Assembly: GCA_947652605.1 (NCBI GenBank)
Contig: OX393579.1
Coordinates: 3,534,001-3,598,000 of the forward strand
DNA length: 64,000 nucleotides
Reading direction: 5' to 3'
DNA from: Elmis aenea
Taxonomy: Eukaryota > Arthropoda > Insecta > Coleoptera > Elmidae
Under the pieces are notes generated by a model. That model did not search any database. It had not been told where the DNA came from and saw only the letters and a program-made list of their open reading frames with translations. The position numbers and the translations under genes are program-made. Positions 22,470-35,279 of this stretch are shown here, one piece after another; position 1 is the stretch's first letter, and each line of letters opens with the position of its first letter.

Positions 22470-24654
22470 CCCATTAACCCTTTCGAGACTAACGCGACAA
22501 TGAGTATATCCGCTAATTATAATAAGCAGGAAAAAGATTTACAGAAAACTGGGAATTGGTAATAGAACAAACAAGGCCATCAGAAAATAAAGAATTTGAA
22601 TTGCCAACACAATTACACTATGAACTGCTTCCACTAAATGAAGAAAAATACAAAGATATTGCACATCTTTCAAAACTTTGTTATTCTGAATCTAATAAGA
22701 ATTTCTACCTTAATGTACCTCATTGAAACAATTTTGTTAATAAATAATATAATTGTTTATTAGTGTGTGTAAATAATTCTTAATCACATCCCAAGTTTAT
22801 TTTTGTTTCAAATAATTTACAATAAATGTTTGACACAACATGGTGGTTTTTCATTCACATTCCTTATTTTGGCCCATATATTTGACAGGTCATTTAGAAT
22901 AACTAATTATTATAGCTTAAATAAAAATTATTTTTCATGTTAATTGATTAATATCGATCCATAGTAAAATAAAGTTTGGTTGATGCAACTCTATGAACAA
23001 AAAAATTGTAGACTTTAAAATCGAATTGTAAAGATCTAATAAAAATTGACAATCCTTGTTTTCACCCAACACCCTTTAAGTATATTTACACTGAACGATC
23101 GTTTATTTTAAAGGATTAAATAGGTACATATCATATTTATATATTATCGTCTGTTTCGAGTCAACTAGAACCGAGCACAAACAAGTGTAAAAAGCATAAA
23201 GACAATTAAATAATTTTGTTTACTGTATTACGATACCGCACGATTATAGCACATATTAATACGTTAGTTATGTGGTGCATTCATTGGTAATAACATGCCT
23301 AAAACATACAAGCCACAAGCTCAAAATATAACAATCTGATTGCCCTGATTATGAAACGACAACCACCCTAATCTGTTACAGAAGTCATTAACTTAATTAA
23401 TTACGCTACCGAATTCGAATGTCTTTAACTTCATTAATATCACACATGTAATTCATCATATTATCACGAACAGACAAGCCACAATTTCAGAGCAATTGTG
23501 CTTCGACATGTTTTCCATAAAGATGTTGCAATAAAATGTAAATGCTATCAAAATGCGCCGTTTGATAAAACTTTATCCCACGATAAAAAGTATATTTAAG
23601 ATCATATACAAACTAAACCTGATACTAACTTTGTTTACAGGTACTACGATAACAGGCAACTTTGTTAATTGTTACTTAAGGACGCAAACAAGTCTTATTT
23701 GACTATTCGTTCCGAGTGTAGTATCAAATTGGAAAAATAAATAAAGGTATTGGCGAATCAACAAACAAATATATAGTGTAGGCACGGTTTAAATTAATAA
23801 TGAATATTTCCTCTAAATCAAAAATGGATAATAAGAAAATTTACAGCCACTTTGTTTGTTTAATCTTTACAAGAATGTAAGTCTAACCAAATCTAACTAA
23901 ACTAAAACAAACCTATCCAGCAATCAAATAAGCCATTGTAAGGAATCTTTGTTTGTCTATGTGTGTAATGTACATAATAATTAAAATTGTTAAAAACTAT
24001 TGCTAAGAAGAATTTCATTAAAAACTTGTAGTTTAGTCTTTGATACACAACCAAAAATTCAAAATTTTCCACAACTTAGTTTTGTTCTATATTTGCTCTA
24101 AATTTAGCTCAGAACTACTATCATTAGTAGTTATTTCAGCTGTAATTATAGTTGAAAATGCCTTTGACACAATCAAAAATGACAAAAATGCTTGTGATAT
24201 CAAGTTATTTTCAGAGTTTAGTATAATTTTGACCCAGAGTTTAAACTACATCCATACATCAAACTTCAAACACTTGCAATAATGCAGGAAGCCTGTCACA
24301 AACAGGTGAAATTTGAGAAAAACCAAATGTTCAATTAGATTTTCAATTTTTATGTAAAACGTTCTTCACAATAAATAAAAATCACACTTAGCTCTATACG
24401 AATGAGTAAAATCGGAATAAGAAATAGATATATTGCGTTACCAAGGGAGAGCCCAAAATCATATCAATTCGCCCGTTTAAATTTTTTAATGTTTAGACAT
24501 ATTTTTTACAAAAACCAATTAGTATTCTTTAACTTTAAAGTGAAAATTATATCGTATAGTAAACAACAGCTATGCAGAACATGAAATATGTTGAACTAGC
24601 TTATTAAACAAGGAAAAAAAAGTAAAGAATTTTAAATGTGTTCATTGATTTATA
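22470..24654. other. AT-rich spacer, nothing recognised
   Basis: Over 2 kb of very AT-rich DNA without a supportable gene, repeat pair or RNA. Short frames near 24,040-24,280 and 24,400-24,580 look like chance. Confidence 0.45.
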
Positions 24655-26005
24655 TACAGGGTGAGTCATTAGTGCCGGATCGGTCGATTGTGGCTAAACG
24701 ATTTGAGATAGAAAGTTGATTCAAACGCTATTTCAATTTATCTTCCGAACACTATAAAAATATTTTCAAATATACAGAGTTAGTCACCTCTCTGGAACTA
24801 ATAGCAACTTTTATATTTCAAATATAACACCCCATTTTTTATTTAATATTTCTGACCGCCTTTATTTTAACTTCGTATCAATATAAAATACTACAGCGTT
24901 GTCACTAAAAAAAAATAATTTTCAAAATCTGTAAAGGTTTTAAATCTTTATTTAAAAAATTCTCCTAAAGTTATTTTTCGAAGTACAGTTATAATTTGGT
25001 AAGAACATGCACAAAACATTGCTCTATTCGCTCGATATGAAAAAATTTGAATCACACATAAATAGGTGACAACTTCCATGATTTTCAAGAGCCTGTAACT
25101 CATTTTTTTCAAATGCAAACCCCTGTATTATCTTAGGTCATCGAATTTCTCTTTAAGAGAGCTTCATTTTTTGTTAAGTATGTCCTATACCCAAAACATA
25201 CTTTTCGAGATATTCGACATTTTTTCTTCTGATCGTTATTGAAGCAAATAGAATGCCGTGGAAATCGAACCGGTCACTAACGTCAAAAACTTGTCATTTA
25301 TATCTTGAATTATAGCATATCAAAAATGAATTTTTGTGAGCAGCTTTGCTCTGCAATATAAGCATAATTAATTTTTGTATTGCATAGGTGTTGTATAATT
25401 TTAATTAGTTGCTCCGTATATTTTGATTAATATGCACTTATGGGCTAAGTAGTTTATTTAATGCAGTGGATTTTGTAAAGCAATGATTTTTTTATATTTT
25501 ATTATTCTATTTACAGAATTCTATCAAGTATTGCATGTTTTCCTATGTTAGATCATTAAAACAGCAATAACTATAGAAATAGTAGTTTTAGACATAGAAC
25601 ATCTTAAATGTTTTCCAAAGACAATTAAATTATCTACAAGAAAATGTTAAAAAATACAGGGCGTTCCATATAAAAAAAAATACTTATTCATGTTTAAAAT
25701 TTAGTTAAATGGACAGAACAAAACAAACGCTCTGTGTATTATTTTAAAAGTTAAAGTTGGTTGTATGCACAAAATATCTTATACGTTTTTGAAACAGCAT
25801 TAAATTTTGAATCTAAAAAGTATACAGGGAGTTTTAAATAAAGTAAAAACGTTGCATATTGGTGTGCGAAAACAAAACACTAGACGAAAATTATTTCAGG
25901 TTATGTAACTCATGATCTCCGGCCAATTTTGTTTGGAAATTTATTTCCCATATTCAATGATAAAGTAGATACGAAGGCTAGGTTCTAGGTGAACACCCTG
26001 TATTG
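24655..26005. repeat. Decayed cluster of ACAGGGTG-terminated elements
   Basis: Several element edges lie close together: TATACAGGGTGAGTCATTAG at 24,656, ACAGGGCGTTCCATAT near 25,657 (the same edge type as near 44,880), TATACAGGGAGTTTTAAA near 25,823, and GAACACCCTGTATTGC near 25,992. I could not pair the edges into whole elements, so the block is described as overlapping, old, non-coding miniature elements. Confidence 0.5.
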
Positions 26006-26689
26006 CGTGACGTAAAAATACTAGACGCGCCTGCTTATGGTAAAAATAATGCTGCGCGTCCGTCCGGAGGTTAAAAAAATTATAGTAGCCAAGGTATGCA
26101 AATTTAAAAGAATTTTCAGGTACTCATCAACACGCGGGCGTTACCGCAAAAATGGTCATAACTTGTTTAAAGGACTTCAAAACGATTAAACGCCGAAGTT
26201 AAAATTTGACGAGCATGCTAAACGCTGCACATACCGGAAGTTAAAACAGAGCAAGCAGATTTTCCGCGAGCATAAAAAAAACTATCTAAATGGAATTTTG
26301 TTTTAGGGATTTAGCCCGACGAACAAAGAAAATACTTCGCAGTACACACGAAACGCCCGCTATCATGTTTGTGTATGATAACGCGACTTAGTTAATCAAA
26401 TGAAAACAGCACAGGTTCTGATATTCCAGACCCAATTTCGGGACAAAACCGGAAGTGCCGAACATGTTAGCAGGCGTTGCTCATGTCCCCCCCGACACTT
26501 ATTAAATTCTCTCGAAGGACTTTATCATTTTAATAAAATAAAATATGTTACACTACAAAGTTTTCCCCACTTGACGTGATTTTAATTAAATTTTTTCGGA
26601 ACATACAATTCGCTTTTATTATACGCACCCAAGAAAAGCGATTTACGTTAAAATAAAGCGCGCAAAAAATAATAACGTTAGTGGTACGG

Positions 26690-27420
26690 GGTGGTTTATT
26701 TTCGATGCCCATACAGGGAGGGTATCTCGGTTATTATCAGAGATAGGAAAAAATCATTTACGTAGTCTCGATTTCTTTTTTCGAGAGGTATGCATTTCCG
26801 TAAACAGATTTTTGATATCTTTTTTAATTTTCGAAATATAGCCAAAAACCGATTTTTATCAATTTCCAAAAATGTTAAATATCTCGCTTAAACGAAAAGA
26901 TAGAGAAAAACTTTGAAGACATTTTCGCATGATTTTTTTCCTTAATAAGATAGCGATATTCAATTTTTTTTTGCTCATATAAATATTGATATATTACACC
27001 TAACTTTCTTATTTTAAATGGCAATCATAAGCAAATTATATATTTTTGAAAAGCGCAAAAAGTAACCTTTCGATTTATGTCAGTCAACTATGGTTGCCAT
27101 CTAAAATAAGAAAGTTAGCTGTAATATATCGATATTATGAGTAAAAAAAATGAGTATCGCTATTTTATTAAGGACAAAAAACCATGCCAAAAATGTCTTC
27201 AAAGTTTTTCTCTATCTTTTCGTTCAAGCGAGCTATTTAGCATTTTTTAAAATTGCTGAAAACCGGTTTTTGGCTATATTTCAAAAATAAAAAAAGATAT
27301 CAAAAATCTGTTTACGGCAACGAATTCCTATCGAAAAAATAAATCGAGACTACGTAAATGATTTTTTCCTATCACTGATAATAACCGAGATACCCTTCCT
27401 GTATGGGCATCGAAAATAGA
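26690..27420. repeat. 730-bp foldback element with about 330-bp arms
   Basis: The left edge TTCGATGCCCATACAGGGAG (26,701) is inverted at the right edge (near 27,395-27,415). Arms correspond throughout: ATTATCAGAGATAGGAAAAA versus TTTTTTCCTATCACTGATAA, ATATAGCCAAAAACCG versus CGGTTTTTGGCTATAT, GATAGAGAAAAACTTTGAAG versus CTTCAAAGTTTTTCTCTATC. Arms are roughly 90% matched, so this is an older foldback element. The loop lies around 27,030-27,080. Non-coding. Confidence 0.85.
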
Positions 27421-27954
27421 CCTGCAGTCTGTTTAATGTATCGAAAATGTTCATATTTTCTCGAGATGAGGTTGAATTATAATAACAGAGAGGGTATTAC
27501 AAACATTTTTTTTTGTTTGGCTTTCAACGTCAAAGCGTACACAACGCGAATTTGCTTCTCTAGGGCTGAATACAATCATGTGTTGATAGTTTTAAGCGCG
27601 ATTTTGGTGCTGCAATATGAATTCACTTTAATTCACGCAAATTGTCGAGTTTATTTATACAAACAAATATATTAGCGTGCAATTTAACGAACGTAGCAAC
27701 AATTTAGAGGTAAATTTGCTGGTCTTCGGCTAGATACAATCATGTGTTGAAAGTTTTATGCGCGATTTCGTAGCTGCAAAAGTATTCGTCTTAATTAACG
27801 CGAAATTGCCGAGTACACATACGAAAATAAATACATTAGCGAGTAATTTAACACACGTAGTAATAATTAGTGATGCCTTATTGGCTTGGTTTGTTTATTA
27901 GCACGTAATTAATTGGTTGTTGCATAAAAGGAAATCCAACGAAAATGGTTTAAA
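27421..27954. other. Local imperfect duplication in spacer
   Basis: TACAATCATGTGTTGA.AGTTT followed by GCGCGATTT..G..GCTGCAA occurs near 27,570 and again near 27,732, each followed by an ACGC.AATTG.CGAGT-like stretch. This is an old tandem duplication of about 165 bp. No gene. Confidence 0.5.
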
Positions 27955-28330
27955 TTTGCTTCGATGTAGGGCGAATTTGTTTGGCCGCGGCTGGCCTGCG
28001 CTCCCCTGGATAGCAACATGTAGCCCTCGTGCGACGAAGGACTTACCAAATAAAAAAGTCTGAGGCTTCATCCGAGGCCACTGTAACTTACACCATACAC
28101 CACTTATACTTTGTGAAATCACGAGCCGCAGTTTTCCTTTGATTTAACACGCAGTCACGGAGTATTTTCGCGTCGACCCCGCATGAAGGGTCAGTCGGTC
28201 CGCGAGCTGGTAGATCGCGGAAACAACTCTACACTTGTGTAACCGGGACGGGAATGGCTAGTTCCCGAAGCAGGCGCCGTAGCGCGCGCGCCGTCCCAGG
28301 ACAACATGGAGAACTATTGATCCTGAAGTG
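27955..28330. promoter_or_regulatory. GC/CpG-rich island, possible promoter or 5' non-coding exon
   Basis: An isolated GC-rich, CpG-dense block (GCCGTAGCGCGCGCGCCGTC near 28,270; GGCCGCGGCTGGCCTGCGCT near 27,982) in AT-rich DNA. On the minus strand two good donors occur inside it: TTTG|GTAAGTCC (G at 28,048) and GGT|GTAAGT (near 28,091). No convincing coding frame crosses the block. A possible reading is a non-coding first exon of a minus-strand transcript, perhaps the gene whose coding exon is at 193-240. This is an inference from composition and splice words only. Confidence 0.3.
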
Positions 28331-30284
28331 GCAGACGAAAACATCCTATCATTATCATAGCCTCCCATAAACTTTATTCCTTGGATTTCTTATATTAAAA
28401 ATTATGTGTTTCTCATGGTAAAACCAAGCGCGATAGAGCTCGTTTTGTTAACAATAACACAAACGGAATTTATTTGGGAAATGCGCACGCAAAGAGTGGT
28501 GATGCGTTTCGGATTTTATCATCAAAAATCAGCAGGAAAGCATTTACCAAAAGGTGAACCAGACGCAAGCTAGGGGCCTCTCTCACGAAGGAACCTTACT
28601 TTAAAACAGGGTTGGGCAAAATTTGATTTCTATTTAAAAAAACAAAAATGGTCCGTTACGAATTGTCGATAAAAACAAGAATAATTTCGGTAGCGACTCC
28701 CAAGAAATAAATTTCTGGAGAAATAAAAAGTAAGTATAACTTTTTCTCGAGTATTTCTCGAAAAGAAATACTATGTCTAAAGAAAGCCTAAAAGAGCAAT
28801 GTCTTAAATGTATTACTCAAGATGTAACATCAAGAATAAGGGCGCAAAGTTAAGATTGTATTGAATATTACCAAACAGGCAAATAACACGCGCAACTAAT
28901 TCATTGGGTAACAAATATAATCGGAGAGAATAAAATTAATCATCACCTTTGGTAATTGTTAGATTGGAATCGTTAATAATATTCAGGAGACCAGGAGAGA
29001 ACGATGGACAGTTCTGGTGGATCCTCAGTTCCCGTAGTCTTAAAGTAATTCAGCAGTAGATTTTTTGGTTGCTCCGCGTTCTAGCTAACAAGGAAATAAA
29101 AGTTAGATTCATTGCATACACATTTCTTATTTATTCCTTACCATTTTATATAAAACTGCCTTAAACAATTATAATCAAGAAGAACTGGTCTGCTACCATA
29201 GTTTTCTGGACACCAGGTTGATTGCAAAAGTCGATTAACTACAACAAACACAAAATTTTAGCTCCCAAAGACTTTCATGAACTTAACAAAAAGACCTACC
29301 GTTAACATATTAAGGTATTACGGTTGTTCTAGTACATTTAGCTCTGGGAAGTTCAAATTCAACTGAAACTTAGAAAATGTTGCGATTATAATTAGAGAGA
29401 GTAATTAAGTGTTGCCCACAAGAAAAAGTTTAACATTTTCACAGCAAGAGGCGAGGTACCTGGAACTGAAAAATGTTGCGAATAGAATTAGACAGAGTTT
29501 AACAAAACAAAAGTGGCCTAACAAACACTTTAAGCATTCGGCAGCAACAGGTGGGGGAATCCCCGACCAGACTTGAAACGACAAAGCTGTTAAATATAAG
29601 TTTTGCAATGAACAGTTATTGTAAATATCGAAAATACGCAAGTCTCAATAGTTTGAGGTACATATGAACTAAAACATCTTAGCCTAACACGCGTAGGAAA
29701 CCGTTTAAACGACGAACGCCCTAATGTCTCGCGATCACCCGCCTAATGTCAACCGAAACAGTATCGAACGAACGAGATTCAAACTATTGAGACTTGAATT
29801 AGCTGCCGAAGGCCAAAGGTAAGAGCTAAACTTAATGCTACAGTAAAAAAACTGCACTAGGCAGACCTACTATTAGTGCCCTCTTCTCACTTCACATAAA
29901 ATCGGAATCCACCTGAAAATTAAGAAGAAAAACAATTAGCAACTTCATCAATAAAAAATGTCAAATTTTGCATAACGTAGTTACACAATTTTTAGTCAAT
30001 TATTAATAACAAATTATGTTGCAAATAAGAATTAGAAATAGTTGCCGAGCACTACAAAAGTATACCATCAGGGACTTGTATTTTTGGGGGCCCTGTACAT
30101 CATATTAAATCCACAGACAAAGTATAACATACAGTTAGCACATTTTTTGGATACCACAATTTGTGTTAATTACATCAAAAGATGGTGATTCCACATAAGG
30201 CAAGAAATCCTCAAACTAAATCCGAGCTTCTATTAAAATGGCAAAGGGCAAAATATTTGGTTCTGTACTAGGTCAAGGGCAAAC
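28331..30284. other. Spacer with one weak exon candidate
   Basis: Mostly AT-rich and unassigned. A plus-strand stretch 29,724-29,818 starts with ATG, is open for 31 codons (MSRDHPPNVNRNSIERTRFK and on) and meets a donor CAAAG|GTAAGAG. I do not recognise it and have no partner exon. A short local repeat (AATGTTGCGA.TA.AATTAGA.AGAG) occurs near 29,375 and 29,470. Confidence 0.35.
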
Positions 30285-31211
30285 ATGCTGCTTATTACAT
30301 TTCATATTTTACATAGATAGGGTAATTAAAGAAGTAAAACAAAAAATGAGACCGTTTCTCCTAGGCAACTGGAAAATGGGGGAAAAAAAACATAACTGAG
30401 CTAATGTTCGCAAACGACATCTTAGTCACGGAAACAGAAAAAAAATTACAACATAATTTAGAAACTCTAAACTTGGAATTGGAAAAATTAATATGAAAAT
30501 AAATACCGAAAAAACTAAAACTATGATCGTTACAACAGAGAACAAAGGACATAACATAACTTTAAATGGGCTTAGGTTGGAACAGGTGGAAACCTTTAAA
30601 TATTTAGGATTGATCATAGAGAAAAATGGAGGAATGGACAATGAAATAAGCGAAAGGACAGTAAATGGGAGAAGAATATTTAACAGTTTAAGAACATTTT
30701 TAGAAAATAGAGAAGTCCCAAAACGAACAAAAGTGGAAGTGATCAAAAAGGTAGTAACTCCTGCACTTTTATACGGAAGTGAAACATGGACACTCACAAA
30801 CAAAAATAGTAGCCGAGTGAATGCAGCTGAAATGACATTTCTAAGAAAAATCCAAGAAAGTACCAGAAAAGATCGAATTAGAAATGAAACATATGTATAG
30901 AGAACAATTAAAGATAAAATCAGTTGAAACAAAAATACAAGAAAGGCAGCTGAGATGGTCGGGTCACATTTATAGGATCAAAGAAGAAAGGTTAACCAGA
31001 AAAGCCTATGAAGCACGAACACAGAGAAAAAACAAAAGAGGTAGACCGAGAAAAACCTGGCACGACGAAGTTAAAAAGCAGCAACGGATAGAAACATCAA
31101 ATGGAAAGACATAAAAAAAAAGCTAGCACAAGACAGGAAAACATGGAAAAAAATCAGCACAACACAACTCAACAGTCCTACACCTAACAGTAGAAGGACT
31201 CATGACTAAAT
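30285..31211 (+). pseudogene. RTE-like LINE: largest polymerase fragment in the window
   Basis: From about 30,285: FIFYIDRVIKEVKQKMRPFL then, after an indel, ITELMFANDILVTETEKK, where FANDI replaces the catalytic FADD. Next come MKINTEKTKTMIV, QVETFKYLGLIIEKNGGMDN, ALLYGSETWTLTNKN and AEMTFLRKI. A second frame from 30,884 gives QLRWSGHIYRIKEERLTRKA and NKRGRPRKTWHDEV. It closes with the same 3' end (CCTAACAGTAGAAGGACTC then ATGACTAAATAA) as at 4.5 and 42.6 kb. The lost catalytic Asp, two frameshifts and 5' truncation make it dead. Confidence 0.88.
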
Positions 31212-31639
31212 AATAAAATATTTTACAAATATGCAAGGGCACTTTACACCAACTGGAGTTTTTTTTAGCAAGAATACAGGGAAAAGTAGCGATGCTCCGA
31301 CAATTATCTATGATTCAGAAGCTGATGGTTATACACACGCCTAAAGGCTGATGAAGTACCAACTCCTCCACCAGCAGAATTACTTTAAGTAGGGAACATA
31401 ACAGCTAAACCTATGAAGGAAGAAAAAGTCATAATAGGTTTAGTAGCCAAAAACATTAGGAGTACATTCCAAAACAAGGATTATTCTTTATTACAACACT
31501 TTACATCGTGGCGAAAATGAAAATGATAGGAAGTTGAAGCTAGTTTGGAACACAGAACGAAAAAGCAGAAAATTAAAACATTTGCAACAATCAAACATTA
31601 AAAAATAATTGAAAGAACAATATTAGCTCAGAAGGTAGC

Positions 31640-32200
31640 AAAAAAAGATTTAATTATGGTACATAAAAATCGTATGTTATGTAGACGATGCATTATTGAT
31701 TGCGAACGGAAAAAAAACAGCTACAGAGGCTGCTAATGAAATCATTGCAAAGATGTACAAAATACGACAAGAAAATATCAACGCAGAAGGTCAAATGCTT
31801 GACGATCAGCAAAGAGCCCATAAGGTGCAAAGTACATGTTGAGTAAAACATAAACGAGCAAGCGTTCACCCTTAGTCATCTTAAAATAAGTTTATCTAGC
31901 TGGGGAGTACGTAAAGACCAAGCAAAATCTCAAGCAATGAAAGAAGCCAAAGTAGGATATATAAAAAAGCGGTACAGTCCACTTTGACCTATGCAGCAGG
32001 AGCTAGAGCCTACACACAACATACAAGACAAATCATAGAAACGACAGAGATGAAGACATTAAGAAATATAGCTGGCAGAACAACAATAAACCGCATCCAA
32101 AACGAAGTCATACAGAATCAGTGCCAGGTACAACCTATAAATGAGCAGATAACAACAAGAAGTTGAACAAACACATCCATAGAATGAAGGAAACGCTGTT
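31640..32200 (+). pseudogene. Second LINE remnant, reverse transcriptase YVDD block and C-terminal part
   Basis: YVDDALLIANGKKTATEAAN near 31,675 is the reverse transcriptase catalytic block with YVDD for YADD. Near 31,985 TYAAGARAYTQHTRQIIETT then EMKTLRNIAGRTTINRIQNE matches the LTYA.E.R......LE..EM..LR.I.G....DR.RN block of RTE-like polymerases. Stops and frameshifts separate the two. It differs from the fragment directly upstream (30.3-31.2 kb), so two LINE families lie head to tail here. Confidence 0.7.
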
Positions 32201-32737
32201 GATGCATAAGAATTTCACCAACACTACCTATAACTGTAGCAGCAGCTGAGAACAGTTTTTCTTTACTGAATATTTGTACGTTCTATTTAGTAAATATTTT
32301 TCCCAAATACTCCATGAACTAGATTATTTTTAATAGTGATACATTCACTACTTAAAATTCTGCAAAATTTTGAAAAAGCGCCGTTTTTAAAACTCCTCTC
32401 CGGCGTCTCAATTGATCGGCCCGGCTCTGGATAAAAGATCCAAGAATTACTAACGAGGAAATTGAGAAAATCACTGTAAATTGGAGTGAACAGGCTTAGA
32501 ACTTATTTAAAAGTTAAACAAACAAGAAGAGAAACTATGTGCAGTTGTTACAGGTTACAGTGAAGAAGTAAAAGCGGCATTTAATACCAAAGCAATCAAT
32601 TACAAAACAATTATTAAAAGAAACACTGACCGTTCTATGCTCCTCCTTGTACTGTGTTCCTGGGGTTTGATTATGACTCGAACAGCTTAACTTCACAAGA
32701 CCGCACAACACTGTTAAGCTTCTTCTATCAAACATAC
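32201..32737. other. Spacer, nothing recognised
   Basis: Contains a short CGGCGTCTCAATTGATCGGC stretch near 32,400 resembling an element edge. The minus-strand open frame at 32,535-32,762 is not recognised. Confidence 0.35.
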
Positions 32738-33520
32738 CATCATGATCCACCAGCAACCACACACTTAGCCAGCCACCTGTAATACAAAAAAAGGTTTTGA
32801 ATATTTTAGCACGGAATTTTTGAAAGTGACAGAAACACTGTTATAATAGTCAACTAAGAACACTGTATGTACTTATTTACTATTTCCAAAATCAAAAGTT
32901 AATTCAGAATCAAAATACGCGTGTTCTGTAGTTCCGCAGTAAAAAACAACAAAATCAAATTACCCAAGTAGTACATGATAACGCTAAAACTACATAAAAA
33001 CGTCTTTTCGCGATTCTAACACCAAAACTATCTTAGCATAAACACCAAAATCGCAAGAAATACGTTAAGTAAAAATGGGCCGCTAGCAGTAAAAACGCCA
33101 ACCTGATATCATTCGCAGCTTTTAAACAACACAAAAAACACTTGACTCAGTTTTTAATGCGAAATTTTTAAACGAATCCCAATTAATTTCCACGAACAAT
33201 GTACGTCATTAGTACGTATTTTCTAGCGTACCGGCAAATGTTCACGAAACCCCTGCTACTGTCAAAATTCCTGCAAAACCGGCCAACTTTTAATCAAAGA
33301 TTTTAAAGTAAACGCAACATATCCGATTCTAAAAATGCATAAGATCGCGATATAATTATCCCAAAAGTAATTTAAGATACCTTGGCACTATGCATCAAAG
33401 GAAAATACCACAATTTCAAGTGAAAAACCAACAATGAAAACTCACCTTATGCGGCTTCAACTTTTCACATCAACTGCCTCTGATTGGTCAACTTGGAACA
33501 CGTGCCAACAGTCCAAAATT
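32738..33520 (-). ncRNA. Candidate spliced 5' exons of a minus-strand transcript with CCAAT promoter
   Basis: Minus strand: an E-box CACGTG (near 33,500) and a CCAAT box (inverse ATTGG at 33,483-33,487) precede a short exon ending GCCGCATAAG|GTGAGT (donor G at 33,445). About 670 nt on, a long pyrimidine run with ATTACAG gives an acceptor (exon start 32,776), and GATCATGATG|GTATGT gives a donor (exon end 32,738), a 39-nt exon. There is no long frame, so if real this is a non-coding RNA or the 5' UTR of a gene continuing left. The order of promoter words, donor and acceptor is what I see. That they are used is inference. Confidence 0.25.
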
Positions 33521-34145
33521 GAACGCGGAATTCAAATACTTTTCCACCTTAATTGCACAATAATATTTATGTTAAATTACTTGTATTTAAAAAAGTTACC
33601 GGCCTTTTAGCAATCAAAATGTGGATAAACACCATAAATTGGCTCTAAATCAAAATTTCAAGCCTAATTATGCTTTTTAAACTGTAAATTTAAGCAATCT
33701 AAGATAACAGCACAATTCTTACATTGTTAAAAACATATTTAAAATGCTCTTAAAAACGTAATCGACTCGAGGGATTTCTTGATGTATGACAAACACAATA
33801 AAAAAATTATTTGTTGATTATTAAACTAAAAAAAATCACTGCATTGAACTCAAAGCAATTTAATTATATGTAATAACGCATAAAATATCTTAACTTTTTG
33901 CCATAATACTGACATACAATGATTTGTTTTGCAAAGTTTATTTACATTTCGATAACAAATATTTTCATCATCAACTTTGTTATTTTGTATGGTAAAAATT
34001 TAGTTTTAAACTCTGAATACAATTATTTACATAATAGGTATTATGACTTCATTATTATTTTACTTAATTACTTTATTACATATTACATAAAATGCAGAAA
34101 GTAGATTATAACCTAAACATAAAGAAACTTTTGTATTACTATGTA
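33521..34145. other. AT-rich spacer, nothing recognised
   Basis: Very AT-rich. No supported feature. Confidence 0.45.
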
Positions 34146-34535
34146 GTATTATAATGTTATAATTTTAGGGCAATGGATTTGATTATGCTAATTAAGTGAT
34201 TTCGTTGATTTAGTTTATTTTTATCCATGTTCCACCTTTTTTTAAAATTTGTACTAGTTTAAAAACTGATTTTGTTATAGGATTTCTGGATTAGAACTTG
34301 TATGTCGATTGCAATAATGAACAAGTAAATCTTGTCGTTGCATTTCACTATTTGGTCGTAATTTTGAGTAACGTGGCCCTACCAGTCGGGTTGGTTTTCC
34401 AAAAGATAGACTGGTAGTGTCAATACCATAAAACATTGACATAAAACTACAACGTTTATTGAAGGTTTATTGCAAATCCATATACGAGGGCTCATCCAAA
34501 AATTCTGTAACATTGTTCACCAAAACTGTTCAACT
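34146..34535. repeat. Dispersed repeat ending in a mariner-like TIR, copy 1
   Basis: Shares in order with 35,280-35,655: TTTTAGG.CAATGG, TTTGATTATGCT, CTTGTATGTCG.TTGCA, TAAATCTTG, CCAGTCGG.TTG, AAAGATAGACTG.TAG and TATACGAGGGCT.ATCC.AAA. The final motif resembles the terminal repeats of mariner-like elements (ACGAGGG start). No transposase is readable. Confidence 0.65.
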
Positions 34536-35104
34536 TTTTATTTTTCGTACTACATATTCGTATACAGAGAAAAATTAATCGAACAATGAAATTAAAATCA
34601 AAATGTATGTGGTAACCAGAATACAGATATAAATGTACACCTATTCCAGATTTGAATTTATCGCTATCAGAATTACTGATGAACAGAAACTTAAAAACCA
34701 AACTAGGTACCAATTAAGGAAACATTGTTAAAACCTAAGTTTAATAATGTGCAGATAGGTTAGTTAAAACACAAAACTGTTACAATTATAATTATAAAAC
34801 GGCCAACAGAAAGGAAATTGATTTTAAGCCGAATCAGAATATTGTAATCAGAGAAGGTAATAAATAGTGAAACGGTAAGATCATATCAAGATCTTATATT
34901 GTACCAAATCTTCGGCACTGAAATTTTTAAAAAATCATGAGAGTGGAGTTTATTGCTTTGTCCTATAAATGTCTGTGCTATAATTTTTAAAAAAGACAGA
35001 AAGTAACTAAGGAAAAAAGAGGACAGAAAAAGATCAGAATAAAAATAGAGAGCGAACAAACAAAACGGGATAAAAAAAGAGGACATGTTCTCTTTAAAAG
35101 AAAT

Positions 35105-35270
35105 ATTCTGGCAACCCTAGTTTCGATTACCTCAAAAACTGGAGAGCATGCCACATTCCTTCGCTTCTCATAATCGAGTAAATACAATATTTTTCGCTAC
35201 TCAACTTTTTTTAAAGAAATATATACTATCTTAGGATCTTAGGCGAGAAATAATAATTAAAGTCATGTAC
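35105..35270. repeat. Short local duplicate of sequence downstream of the BTB gene, copy 1
   Basis: ATTACCTC.AAAACT, GAGAGCATGC, TCTC.TAATCGAG.AAATAC and ATACTATCTTAGG are shared in the same order and orientation with 37,552-37,700, which lies directly 3' of the BTB stop codon. Whether it is a transposon piece or a copied 3' UTR stretch cannot be told here. Confidence 0.6.
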
Positions 35271-35279
35271 TTTTGTATT

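Noticed and set aside
29724..29818. Plus-strand exon with ATG and GTAAGAG donor
   Set aside because: A single short frame without a partner exon or recognisable content. Mentioned only as a weak candidate within the spacer entry.
30426..30932. 168-codon minus-strand frame
   Set aside because: Shadow of the LINE reverse transcriptase on the plus strand.
34886..35187. Hydrophobic minus-strand frames as membrane proteins
   Set aside because: They are antisense readings of A-rich sequence overlapping a local repeat. The composition explains the F/L/S-rich translation.
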